DNA from: Sipunculus nudus | Lineage: Eukaryota; Annelida; Sipuncula; Golfingiida; Sipunculidae | Assembly (NCBI GenBank): GCA_026874595.1 | Contig: CM049318.1 | Coordinates: 27,368,956 to 27,432,955, forward strand | DNA length: 64,000 nucleotides | Reading direction: 5' to 3' | Part shown: positions 48,255 through 61,400 of the stretch, in pieces | Layout of the letters: every line of letters begins with the position of its first letter | Position numbering within the stretch: the stretch's first letter is position 1 | Made by a program: the position numbers and the translations under genes | Notes under the pieces: model-generated | What the model saw: only the letters and a program-made list of their open reading frames with translations | Database searches by the model: none | Told to the model about the DNA's origin: nothing

Positions 48255-49445
48255 AACACAAGGTGGCGCCACCTATCTTCTGCAGAAAGACCAAGCTATC
48301 CAAGATCTTCGGTCAATTTGATTTTTGGATCATTCCATGTTTCCCTTGCTGAGATATTAAGGATTTAAGGTCAAGGCAACTCTCATAAGAAAGGTCATGA
48401 CCCCAATTTATATATACATCATCCCATTACCCATGTCTATGTACATGCATAATATGAAAGAAATCTGTCCAATAGTTTTTGACTTATAATGCTCACACTA
48501 CTGTACAGTGGCAATGATGGGGTATTAAACGGCACAAAAACAACTAAAAGAATAACAGGTGGCTCTAACAGTTTCCAGTACATGACAACACTATCCAAGA
48601 TCTTCGGTCAAGTTGATTTTTGGACCAATCCATGCATTTCTTATTGAGATATTAATGATTTTGTGTAATTTTCACCATATATGGCAATATTCAAGGTCAA
48701 GGCCACTCTCATAGGAAAGGTCATGACCCCAATTTATACATACTTTCTTCCCATAACCCATGTCTATGTATATGCATAATATGAAGGAAATCTTTCCATT
48801 AGTTTTTGACTTCTAATACTCGCAGTACTGTTAAGTGGCAATTATTGGGGTATTAAACGGCACAAAAACAAGTAAAAGAATAACAGGTGGCTCTATCAGT
48901 TTCCGGTACATGACAACACTATCCAAGATCTTCGGTCAAGTTGATTTTTGGACCAATCCATGCATTTCTTATTGAGATATTAATGATTTTGTGTAATTTT
49001 CACCATATATGGCAATATTCAAGGTCAAGGCCACTCTCATAGGAAAGGTCATGACCCCAATTTAAATAAACATCATCCCATAACCCATGTCTATGTAAAT
49101 GCATTATATAAAAGAAATCTGTCCTTTAGTTTTTGACTTATAATGCTCTCAGTGGCCATTTTTAGAGGTATTAAAAGCCACAAAAACAAGTGAAGAATAA
49201 TAGGTGGCACCACCAGTTTCTGGAACATGACAACCCTATCAATGATCCTCGGTCAATCTTGATTTTGCGATCAATCCATGCAAGATTTCTTGAGATATTT
49301 TAGAATTTGTGTGATCCTCCCCAAAATTGGACCTATTCAAGGTCAAGGACACTCTCCTAGTAAAGGTCATGACCTTATTTTAAATAGGCGTTGTCCTCTC
49401 ACCCATATCTATACATATACCAAGTTTGGTAAAGATCCGTGAAAT
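48255..49445. repeat. Tandem array, about 328-bp unit, three to four copies
   Basis: CCAAGATC(TTC) starts at 48300, 48595 and 48923, with a diverged copy at about 49239. TGCATTTCTTATTGAGATAT recurs at exactly 328 bp (48633, 48961). The first copy lacks about 33 bp. Each unit holds TCAAGGTCA or a variant, followed by AGGTCATGACC. Confidence 0.88.
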
Positions 49446-50640
49446 TTATTTCGAGTTATCGCGCCAACAAGATTTATATGCAGCGGCGGCAGGACCGGTA
49501 TGAAAACAAAGTATCCCCAGACACAGTCTGGGGATACAACTAACACATTAATCACCATGATTCTTTACATCATATTCATCATGGAATGTTTTATCAGTTC
49601 CAGCAGACTGGTGGCGCCACCTGAATTTTTTTCTTCAAATTTTTACGCATTTTTCTCTTTTTGAGACTGTCAAAGATGCGGTCTTCTTTTAACAGGGCAC
49701 ATATTGTAACCATTGAACCTGGAATCTTCTAACTAGACATCAAGGGGGTCCATGAAAAATCTTGAAAACCTGAAATAAGGTCTCTGTTTCCCATATTCTT
49801 TGAGCTATGGGGCTTATAAATACCCCCCCCCCCCCCCCCCCAGAATTATTGTAAATTTGATACCAAAGCAGGGCACAAATCATAATCATTGGACCTAAAA
49901 TCTTCTAATTTAACATCTTGAGTTTCTCAAAATTTCTCTTCAGAAACCTGAAATAAGGTCTCTGTTACCCATATTCTTCGAGCTATGGGACTCAGAAGTA
50001 CCCCCAGAATAATTAAAAGTTTATTACAAAAGGTCCAGTATTTGAACAATCAATGCAATGATCACCATGATTCATTGCATGCATATTGAGTGTTTTTTCG
50101 TCAGTTCCGCAGGCTGGTGGCACCACCTGGATTTTTTTCGACTTTTAACACTTTTTTCCTCTATTTTTGAGACCTTTAAAGATGCAGTTGTCCGTTAACA
50201 GGGCACAACTTGTAACTGTTGGTACTAGAATCTTCTCACATGACATCTAGGGAGGTCCGTGAAAAATATTCTGGAAAACCTGAAATTGGGTCTCTGTTAC
50301 CCATATTCCCCCGAGCTATGGGGCTTATCAGCCCCCTCCAGAATTATTGAAAATTTGATACCAAAGCAGGCACAAATCATAACCATTGGACCCAGAATTT
50401 TCTAACTTGACATCCTGGGATTCCTCAAAAGTTCTCCCAAGAAACCTGAAATTGGATCACTTTGACCTTTATTCTCAGTCTCGGGATATGTTTGAGCACC
50501 CCCGAAATAATGTAAAATACATACAAAATGCTAGATTTCTCAGGAAAGGCTGGTTGGATTGTCATCAAATTTGGTGTGCTAATGGGTCTTGATGAACTTA
50601 AGCTAATGTGCATGAACGATGATGCCACCTACATTATCTT
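49446..50640. repeat. Diverged repeat units with GGTGG(C)(G/A)CCACC (copies 2 and 3)
   Basis: Units at about 49555-49835 and 50080-50340, each followed by a half unit containing TACCAAAGCAGGGCACAAATCAT. The palindrome is perfect at 49610-49621 and degenerate near 50115. A C19 run lies at 49823-49841. Confidence 0.65.
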
Positions 50641-51000
50641 AATTAGTTGCCTGTGCAAGGACATGTTGTCACATGCCAGTTGGCTGAGCATCATGACCAT
50701 GGGTCACTTGTTTTATCCCGTTGCTAACAGAATAAAGTTGAATTATAAACTTAACCAAGTTTCCCAGATTACACAAAGAAATGTTTAAACTCTGAAATGT
50801 CTGATGATCTGTGTCGTACTATTGGGTGATCAAAACATTACTATAGCTCCAAATGACTAAGTCAGCTGGGATGAAAATACCTATACATTTACCTACACAG
50901 TTTCAACAGCGCACAAAACAATACAGATGGTCATTGGCTTATGATCATTTAAAAAAACTGACTATCACAGAATTTTATGAAATATAAAACAACTATCCTT
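50641..51000. other. Spacer between the repeat block and the FAMeT gene
   Basis: Nothing recognised. Confidence 0.4.
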
Positions 51001-52230
51001 TACATTGCATTTTATTTACATCGTACATAAAACATACATTTACAGTTTTAACAGATATATAACAGTGACAGCTCTGTTTAACACAAAGGTATATGGTACC
51101 TGTTGCTTGTATATGACCCCTAACCTGATAATTAGCATACAATTATACAATTAGCAAACAATTATGCATGAAGGCACTATTGGTATCACAGACAACTGAA
51201 GTTGGTGCCTTTTGTTTTCTAGTCCAAGTTTTACAGATTTCGATTACACAGAAGTGATAGAAACCCTGACAGACTACCAGAATAAGTGAAATAGTAAACA
51301 GTGAAGAATAAAATATTAAAACAAGACAATGAATATCTTATGGGTACCTATGAAACAGAAACAAACTGTTTCATATGTATTTACACTTTACATTTAACCA
51401 CAAAACATACTGCAGTAACACTTGGACCAACATGTTTTCTACACTAAGAGTTTAGTGCTAATGATTAATTCTAGTGCTACTTATAAAACCGACATTCTAT
51501 TGTCGCAATAGCTGACATTTCCCTGAGAGTAATGCATCTTTTTATAATCGATTTAAAATGCTTGAAAATCCAGTGTGCTTAGTGCTTTGTTGCTGCCTAT
51601 GTAATATTTAAACTAAGCATTTTTTTTTGTTACTGGTTATGTTTTTTGGTTGGAAGCATGACCTCATTTCAGAAGACAAGTTCAGTGATAGTGAATTATA
51701 TCTTGTAGAATTTCCTGTACTGTAATTCATCCTGTCAAGTCTGAAGTCTATCAATAAATATATATCACTGTCAACCACTTGACTGAATGACTGCATTTAA
51801 TAACTGATACATATATCACAGTAAAGCCTTGTTAAAATAGTTCACTAGGTAACAAATATGTTATATGTTAATGCCCTTGTTGTAAAAGATTACCAGCTGC
51901 ACACATTTACTGACAACACACCAGAACATAATAGTGTATATACACAGGCAGATACTGTTTTCATACTTATTGCACATATAAAGTATGTGATAAAAGCTAA
52001 GACATTTACTGTATAAGACTGTTCCTATATTTTAAATCTTTACATGGAAATTATTTTAGATGGTAGTGATGCCAGTTTCAAAGACTGATTCCTTCAAATG
52101 GTGTCATTTATATTTAGGGCAGTATATATTTTACAGTATTTTGTCCAATATACAAAAGGATTTCTAATCTAGCAATGATAAATATACACAAATGCAGATG
52201 TACCCTGTACATGTCCTTGACTAAAGAGTG
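51001..52230 (-). other. Probable 3' UTR of the FAMeT-domain receptor gene
   Basis: AT-rich and free of the repeats seen to its left. A minus-strand AATAAA (plus TTTATT at 51011-51016) is a possible polyadenylation signal about 1.2 kb after the stop codon. The exact end is inferred. Confidence 0.35.
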
Positions 52231-52466
52231 CTATGCATCTGACCCTGACGTGCCGTATGAGCCTCCTTTAGGCTGCATCTCTGCTAAATTAAAACCACTA
52301 GAATACACAGGGTTATCGTAAGTTTGTGAAGGAGTGGCCTCAGTGGCAGGTCCATGGTAACCACGCCTCCGTCGTAAAAGCACGAGAACAACGATGACGA
52401 TGATCATGATTATAGCGATGACCAGGAATGCAACACCGACCCGACCTCCTGCCGTCAGAGCTTGAG
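52231..52466 (-). CDS. FAMeT receptor last exon: transmembrane helix and cytoplasmic tail
   Basis: 236 nt including TAG, acceptor TGTCTGTAACAG|CT. It encodes a short juxtamembrane piece, a 22-residue Val/Ile/Leu helix (VGVAFLVIAIIMIIVIVVLV and on), RRRRGYHG as stop-transfer, then the tail with TYDNPVYSS (52303-52320 for YDNPVY) and a Gly/Ser end. The YDNPVY word is of the FxNPxY class known in the LDL receptor tail. Confidence 0.92.
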
Positions 52467-55400
52467 CTGTTACAGACAAACACCAGAAAAAATATAAACT
52501 TTGTTTCATTTATGGCCTTGTTTTTGGTTAAAAAATGTGGCTTGATATGGTCACAAAATGTGCCTTGGTATGGTTACAAAATCTTCCTTGCTTTCAGATA
52601 TAACACAACAAGTGAAACTTTTTCAATTAAGCTTAATTACAAAAGCCATAGTTTAATAAACAAGATAACACACAAGATAACATCACAGTTACTAACTGAA
52701 ATTATTCTGAAATCAGTTACAAGTTCCCATTTAAAACATTTTCTATCACAAACATTTTATATAAATTATCAAGGATGTATTTTCTTTCTTCCAGCACGTG
52801 GTCTCTGATGAGCTGAACTTGTACAAGGATTGGTTTGGGTCTTGACTTAAATATCAGTATACCATTGTGAATTCAAGAAAATATTATTTGTGTGTCTCAT
52901 TTAATGTAGGTGTGTGCACATGTATTTAAGGACTTACCTGGAGGTGGACGTCTTGCAGGTGGTGATGGGGTAGTTCTTGGTCGGACTAAAATTCACAAAG
53001 TGTAACATTAGAGCTGGTTCTACAAATCTGAATTTATAGTTTTTGTAGTGATTTATTAAGGTCTTATTAACATTTCAAGGTAAGAAATCCTAATCCCATA
53101 CATAAAACAACCAGTGTTAAATAAATGGAGACGATGTTCTCACCAGTTCTTTATAAAGGGATGCAAAGCAGCAAATGTACAGGCAACATGAAAAGGTTAT
53201 AAGTCTATAGGTATTTTTCAAATATTATTATCCAGAAGATGACAAGTATGTGTTTGCCTTTGTATAGGCCTGAGAGCAACAGCCTAGTGCCAAAAAGCCA
53301 GCATGGAGGAACAACTGAAAAGGTTTCTAATATTTTTAGTAAATGAACAAGCATTTAACAGACATTTATTAACATCTATATAAAGTCATTCCACTTTTAA
53401 ACTTCACATATTCTTGCATAATATGTTGAATTATAAGGATGATGTCTAATGAGTGTGGCTGAGATATTTAACAAATGCATGGTAGAACAGCTTGTTTATT
53501 TCATCCCAGAGTTCAGTGCTCTTGAATCAAATGCACTAAAGTTGTTTAAACAGAACAATTGCAAGGCTGGGCCAACATAGCTCACATTATCCAAATACAA
53601 ACTGGACTGGGCATCTTGTGTGGTATCACAAAGACGGAGGTATATGTATAATTAATCCCATGCATTGTCAGTAAATGATGTTGATTAAAATTACACATCA
53701 ATGCAGTCAACCCATATAGAAGAAGACTGATAAGAAGACTGACACTTACTGACTGGCCGCGTTGTACTACCTGGCCGCCCACCTGATGTGCTGCTTGTAG
53801 TACTTGAACCTGGAATTATACCTGGTCTGGTTGTGCTACCTGGCTGACCACCTGGAAGAAATAACAAAATTGTTATTATTATTAGTTGTTATTATTATTA
53901 TTATTATAATTGTTTCTTAAAGACAGGTCACTGCCCTGTTGGTGTCCCTGCCATTGTCTCTTGAAGTTGGATGTTGGGAACCATACAATAACAGGGGCAG
54001 ATCTTGGATTTTTTTTTGTTTTTTTTGGGGGGGGGTCGGGGTCTGTTACACTGAGCAACTTATGCCCTCAAACAGACCCATAGCTCCTACAGGGCGGGGG
54101 GGAATTTAGCCTTAAAATTTCAGAATAAACACAGCATGAACATGAAAGGTAATTTTTTCTGGAGTTTGGGGGACGGGATTAACCCCTTTAACCCCCTCTC
54201 TTGGTTTGTCCGTGTATAAAAATGAACTGTTATTTTAAGCTTTCTGGATTAATGGTGTTTATTTGCATGGGAATTTTTTTAAAAATTCAGAGCAAATCTC
54301 TGCATGAAGTTCTAACATGATTTCAACAGTTTGCCCTTTAAGCTCTAGTGGGGCTTCTTCCTACCCTGATAACAAAATTATTATCAAACATAAAATCATA
54401 CAAAAAAACACTAACCCACAGTAACTGCATTAAAGAGGGTTCACTATGATACATCCAGATGATAATTTTCTGTAAAGTTTATATCTATCTATCATGGGAA
54501 AGATGTATAACTTAATCTGGCCTGTCAAAAGTTAATTACAGATAAAAAAGAGAAAGTGTTCGGAAAAATGTAGCTTTTATTGAAATAAAAAGAGTAAAAA
54601 AGAAAAATTAGTAACAATTCCCCATTTATCTTATTACAGATTTTTAATAAAGATGTGTTTTACAAACTTCACATGTATTTTTATTAATTTTCCAGAGTAA
54701 AAACATGCATGTTGCACATCCACACATGTTGTGACACATGCTGCACATCTGCACACAAAAAATTGCCAGGTATCCCTTTCTTGTTCTAACTGGACTGTTA
54801 TAGAATGAGCGAAACAGTAAATATCAGGACCCTTTTACCATAAAAGAGCAATTAGTGTCATTTTCAGTAAATCCTCCAAATTAAAAGGAGTGACTCTTTA
54901 AAAAAAGAGTGATATGACAGGCCTGTTACCTACAAAAGTAATTTTTACTTAACATGTAAGTCGTCTTCCATGTGTGGTGGGGTGGAAGAAAATGTTAGCT
55001 ATACACCAGAAGTAATCAAATTATTACATGACATTGAGTAACCACTCTCCACTTGGTTAACCTTTTCTATAAAATTTTGTAAAATCCACTGAAAATTACT
55101 TATTTGGCTATATAATATTACAGTTTGCAAAGTGGAATTTAAGCTGACAGTAATAGAAGACTATTTTACTTTGTAGAGTAAATGTTAAAGAAAGAGTGAG
55201 TATCAAAATCAGATACTTACTTCTACTTGTTGTAGATGAAGTTGTTACTCTCCCTGCTGAAAACAAAATAACAAGTGACTAACCAAATAGAAACAATGCT
55301 GTTTAATGATAGTGTCACTTTCTAAAATATAGGGTCCTTGCTTTCTTTCAATATGCATTTACCTAGGATAACCATTTTGTGAATAAATTGACATAATTAG

Positions 55401-58400
55401 ACCCAGAGCCAAGCAGGGTTGATGTTGTAATTTGTTTTACGAGTCAGCCAGCAGGTGGCAGCATATACTGAATAGAATATTCAGAACACCTTCCATATTT
55501 CCCTTCTTCCTAGTGACAAATTATTCTCACTCCTTTAACAAGGTGGATATAAACTAAGAGTAAATTTTCATACTATATTCTTGGACATTCAAATTTCCAA
55601 ATGCCAATGAAAATGGATTAATCCATATGTTAAAAGTGGTATTTATGTATGTATGACACTGGCTTTAACATGGTCTCATTTGAAAAATAAAATTGAAAAA
55701 TTTATCCAATAAAACTTTTACATACTTGTACAAGCATTTCTAGGTATATAAAGGTATATGTATATGCGCATGTATACAAAATAACTGGTACTTACTGGTA
55801 ACTGTTGTACTGGAACTAGCAGGAACTGAAATAGGAACTGAAATAAATAAAATAAAAATTCCATTAAATATTTTCCAAATTTCATTACAATCTGAGATGC
55901 AAATTTTCCTTCTGTTGTTTATGTTTTCAACCTCTTCTGATTAAGACTTTTATCTCCTATCTTCTTGCCTTGACCTTTATTATCCCCTCTCAACAGAGTA
56001 ACGCCTCTGTTTTTGTGTGCATCTGTCCTTCCTTCCATCCGTCCGGAATTGGCTTGTGGACCAATTTTTAGCCAAACTGTTTGACCAAATCCTTTCATCT
56101 GATACATATGGCTCACCCACCCATGGATGAAGAATCCTATCAATTTTGAGGGCATGGGTCAAAGGTCAAGGCCACAGGACCCACTCCTTAAAAAAGCTTG
56201 TGGACTGATTTTTACCAAAACCCTTGGACCAAAACATTTCATCTTTGACCAATTGCTCACCCATCCACGGATGAATCCACGGATGAAGAACCTTATTGAT
56301 TTTGAGGTCATGGGGTCAAGGCCACAGGATCCACTTCTTGAAAAAGCTTGTGGACCAATTTAAAGCCAAACTGTCTGACCAGAACCTTTCATCTTTCACA
56401 TATGTCTTACCCAGCCACAGATGAAGAACCCTGTTGAATTCGGGTCAAAGGTCACAGGGCTGGCCTCCTTATTTTCACACCTGTGTGTAATACACTCCGT
56501 ATAATTATGCTCCCATGCGAGGGGATGCTATGCTTTGTGGTGCCCTTGTTTTATACAATTTCTGACATCACTCTGTTACATGATTATTTTAAGATTCAAA
56601 TTTTGCTTTATTTATTTAAATAATGCTAGATGCATATATATTTATAACATGACAAATTTAGGTCACCAAGTGGAACTAATAGGAAACATGATAGTATGAA
56701 CAACTAAAATTGATAACAAATGCATTTAACAAATATTTATCACCAAATGACATGATGTCAAATATTACGTAAAACATACATATGCCATTTTCAAAATGGG
56801 ATATATATGATCATGCAGCATAAAATATTATGGTTGGTAAGAAAGTTACAATTTGTCATGTAGTAATTTAACAGAAATTATCCCGTCAGTCCATGTGCAT
56901 TAATGCAGGTATGACTGCACAAGTGCTGCAATGATTCATCTTTGTGCTGTACTCTGTGCTTTCATATTGAGCTTAGCTATAGTGGATATTAACTGAGTAC
57001 TGTAAATATTCCTAGAAGGTCATTTACCTTTGGGGTTCTGGAAGTCCCACTCTCCCGTGTGACCAAAACCGCTGCTGATGCCCACAGAGTTTATCTCATG
57101 AGGGTCCGTGTAGTCAAACTGCATGAAGAGGTCTGAGCCTGTAAATAAACATACAAATATATATAAATAACATGAGACACTGAACAAACTCCCTGCAGAA
57201 GTTCATAATACTTTCTTGTATGTCTTGAGACCTCCAACCTTATTGAATATGTAGGGACTTGGCCAAGAATCAAATTCAGGTGAGATACATTTTTAGCAGA
57301 ATCACAGTTACTTCCATCAAAATTCATCAAATTCCTTGCAGTTACTGCAGGGATACCAATAAGAAGTATGGTTGCCTCTGACCTCATTGTAATGAAAGTA
57401 ACCGCCTCAATTTTTTAATGCTACCGTAACTAAGTATATGTACACCTGAAGAATTCCATTCTGGGTTCAGACTACATGACAGGACAGTATCACACTTCCT
57501 CTCATTTATCTGCTGGTGTGAACCAGGCCAAGGGACTTCTGCACCTGCTGGCCTTAGATGTGTACACCAGTACCTGCCGTGAGCGAACCCGAGCACGAGC
57601 GGACACCTTCAATGTACGAACACTAAGCCATTGTCCGGACCGTTTCCCATTAAAATTGACCTATCATGAGCGGACACCTGCTAAACGCGGACAGGGGACA
57701 GTAATATTTGGTTGAAAACCCTAATACTTCGTCTGATAAGCTCTCTGGTAATACGCCACTCGCAGTCAATGCCAACAGCCAATAAAATGACGTTGTTTGA
57801 TCACATGAGCCATCAACTGCTTGTAAACACGCGGTCCTGAGGGGTTTCCCCGAACTGACACGCTTCCCTTGTTCAATTTAACAATAACATCAATTCATAA
57901 TACCCCTCTCTGAGTCAATGCTGACAACCAATAAAGTGAGACTTTTTGATCACATGAGCCATCAACCGCTTGTAACACGTGATACCATGGGACAGGCTCT
58001 AATTATAAATACATGTTTTGGGGCAGATACTTGTTTTGACGGGGCCCTGAAACAAGCATCAGTGTAATGGAACAGCTGGTGCAAACTGGTTGATGCCGAC
58101 TCCCGCTAAGAATACTTTTCCTTGAAAAATCACAACCATGACCCAGTTTAACATGAATATTTAGATAATTTATCAATGAATATATCCTGAAATGTGTTTA
58201 ACACCCTATCCCCGTGACTTATGTGCTTGGCTGGGCCTGGGTTTGTCAGATTTTTCGCATGACCGATCACGTGAAAACGGTTTTTTTATTTCAACTGTTG
58301 AACCAATATCAGTACAATAATCACACTCCCCCCCCCCCCCCCCCCCCTTCGCCCAACCTACATCCATGCCCATATGTCCCTCCCTCTCACGAAGGGACAC

Positions 58401-61400
58401 CTGCAATGTAGGAACACTTTGGCGAAATCCCGAAAGTGTCCCCTCACGACAGGTACTAGTGAAATCGTCCGCATTGCAGGGCCAGACCACCACAGAACCC
58501 CTGAAAGGCACACTTGTTTGAGCGTGAAACATAGCCATTGGGCACAACCTTCCCATTAAGCCTGCACAGCACTCACCCTGGACAGGGCTGACCATGAAAA
58601 ATCTCACCGTCCGGCTTGGATTGGAACTCCCGGCTTTTAGTCCTGTGCTCTTTCCAGGAGCCACAGAAGTCAGTTAAAATTGCTACACTGTTTACTGTTA
58701 AGGAGTGAGGAGGGTTAAACTCTCTGTCCGTTCAATGCATCTAATCTCTTGTGAGGTTTTAACCAAAGATGAACCAATTCATAGTCACAGTGACTCTTGC
58801 TTGCAGCATATTACTTAAAAACATCTTTTTATCCATATCAATGAACATATTTTTGTTTTTTTATCCATATCAATGAACATATTTTTTTGTGTAATCTTGT
58901 TTACAGGGATTGACCCAGTGGCAGCAATGTAGTGTTTAGTGGTCTCTGACTTGAGGTCTGGGGCTACAGTGGGGGCATGGCTGGGATTTATGGAAGGGGG
59001 GGTGAGGGGTGCTAGGATATTTCCTATTAACATTTTACTCTCATAACAAAAGATAAAAGACTTATTAATCATCTGTTACCTGCAGATGAAAGTGTACAGT
59101 AATCAAACTTAATGTAAATAAGACTAATATTTTTGAATATTTTAATTTTTTTTTCAACATTAATTTTCTTAGCATATATTTAGTGTCTGGAAAGATTACC
59201 TTCAATACTGCATGCAAAGTATGATGGGGGGGGGGGGGGGTGTTACGTTCCTGTACATTGAAAAAGCTGCTCACCTACAACCATTCCTCTTCCAACCTGG
59301 ACTAGGCCTCGCTGCCATGATATCCAGAACGGCCTGGACTCTGTGCAGCTCAAAATCTGTGGCGTGGGGATAGCGATCAAGTTTGGCCCTTGTACACTGC
59401 CACGCATGGCTGATTGCGAGTTGCTCCATCCTCCGATAACCACCTCGTACGTCAAGGTCTGTGCGTTCCCAGGTATGTGAGACAGGACAAGATGGACATC
59501 GCTGCATGCTCTGACACTGAATACAATGTTGTTTTCATCAGTGGTTGAGAACCAGGCGAACTCGTACTTGTTGACCACTGGTGTGTTGATCCTTACGCCC
59601 TGACCTGGAGGTATAATGTATTATTTTATCACTTATCTACACATATACTGTGGTTGCCTTTTTGTTCGCGAGGGTTTTAATTTCGCGATATTCCCGAATG
59701 GGAAATAATCGCGAAAATGAAACCCTCGGGAATAATTGGCCAATGGAGTACGTCCTTCTTATTTAATGTAGCCAGTATTTGTATGGGAATAGATCAGAAC
59801 AATGAGAATTGTTATAATAAGTTACATCCATGCAGGTATAGGGAAAACGTTCCCCTTAATTTGAACTAAACTACCTGTGCTTTGTGTTCGGGCCCATCGT
59901 TATATGAGAAAAAATATCACAAACTCATGACTTATTCTTATTTTATAACACACATAGGTATGGCTTTACCAAATATTTGGGTTCTGGTGAGATCGCGAAA
60001 ATGAAACCCTCGCGAAACATTAAAAATTGAAAAATCGCGAAATTTCAGCCTCGCGAATATGAAGCCAACCACAGTATATAGTTAAAGCCAGACAAATTTT
60101 AGTGCTGGCTAAATTTATAGAACACTGGCGAAGCAAGTAGAGGTGTCACACCAGGGGGTCTGGGGGCCCACCTTAGCAAGCTTTATCTTTGTGTTTTCCT
60201 ATGTGTTAGAACTATTTTTTAATGATCCTTTGGCTCTCATTTTATTCATTCTGGTACACAATACTGATTAGGTACAAATTTAATGCATTTTGGGGTAATA
60301 AATAAGCAAAAGTTTCACTGCCAGTAGCTGTTTTTTCGACTCTTTCAGATCTTTTGTGCTGGTCGGTGGGTTGCAAATGTTAGCTTTTTGCCGGCTGGCA
60401 GAAGCCCGGGACTCTATCACAAATATCCCCCCAATATGACATTTTCTCACAGACTAATATAAATCATATTGCTAGCACAACCGTCCCACTAACACAACCA
60501 ATAGGCTGGTGCCGCAGGAGGACATGTTAGTAATATTTCACTGAATATATATATATATATATATATAAAAACATGTTATAAACAACAGTATACTGAACAC
60601 TACATAAAAAAGGAATTGTAGATGGCAGCACTAGTCTTGTATGTAAGATAAAGCTATCAAAGTCTTTAGTCATCCAATTTCTTAGAACAATCCATCAATC
60701 CACTCTTGTGATTTTGATGCATATCTTGTATCATGGCATTTTGTAGTTTTAAAATAATCTTGTATCATAGGCTTTTATAGGTTAAAATAATAATTGTCTC
60801 AGGGTAAATATTTTAAAACATTCAGAATAAGTAACTGCAAATATGTCCATACCAGCTTACCTTGTATAATATATTCAGAGACAGACTTTTATTGCAAATG
60901 ATATAGTTTCTGAAGACTGATGTCTCAGTTTATCAGAATATGAATTTACCATAATAGGAAAATTTCCTTTACACAGCTGATCAACACATACATACCAGCA
61001 TGTTGTGGAAATTCCCATAATGCTTCACTGCCAAATCCTGAAGAAACAGACACCATGGCGATGGTTCTGGGGTTTGGATCTTGCCAGTGGAGCAATCTAG
61101 AAAAAGAAATTATGAATGCTCGAAGGAATCATAGTGAAAGTACATGTTACATTTTCTCTAATACGCAAAAAATATAGATTAACACGGGTTTAGCTGTAGT
61201 GAACCATGGGTAACAGTGTTCACCATCATCAAGTGAAATGCAGGACACAGTGTAGGATGTGCACAGTCACAGGACACAGTGTAGGATGTGCACAGTCACA
61301 GGACACAGTGTAGGATGTGCACAGTCACAGGACACAGTGTAGGATGTGCACAGTCACAGGACACAGTGTAGGATGTGCACAGTCACAGGACACAGTGTAG

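Larger units (their letters stand above)
57139..59274 (-). other. Intron containing a SINE split by a DNA element
   Basis: 2136 bp. It holds SINE-derived sequence at 57386-57568 and 58458-58680, the element between them, a C20 run (58328-58347) and a G15 run (59226-59240). Confidence 0.75.
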
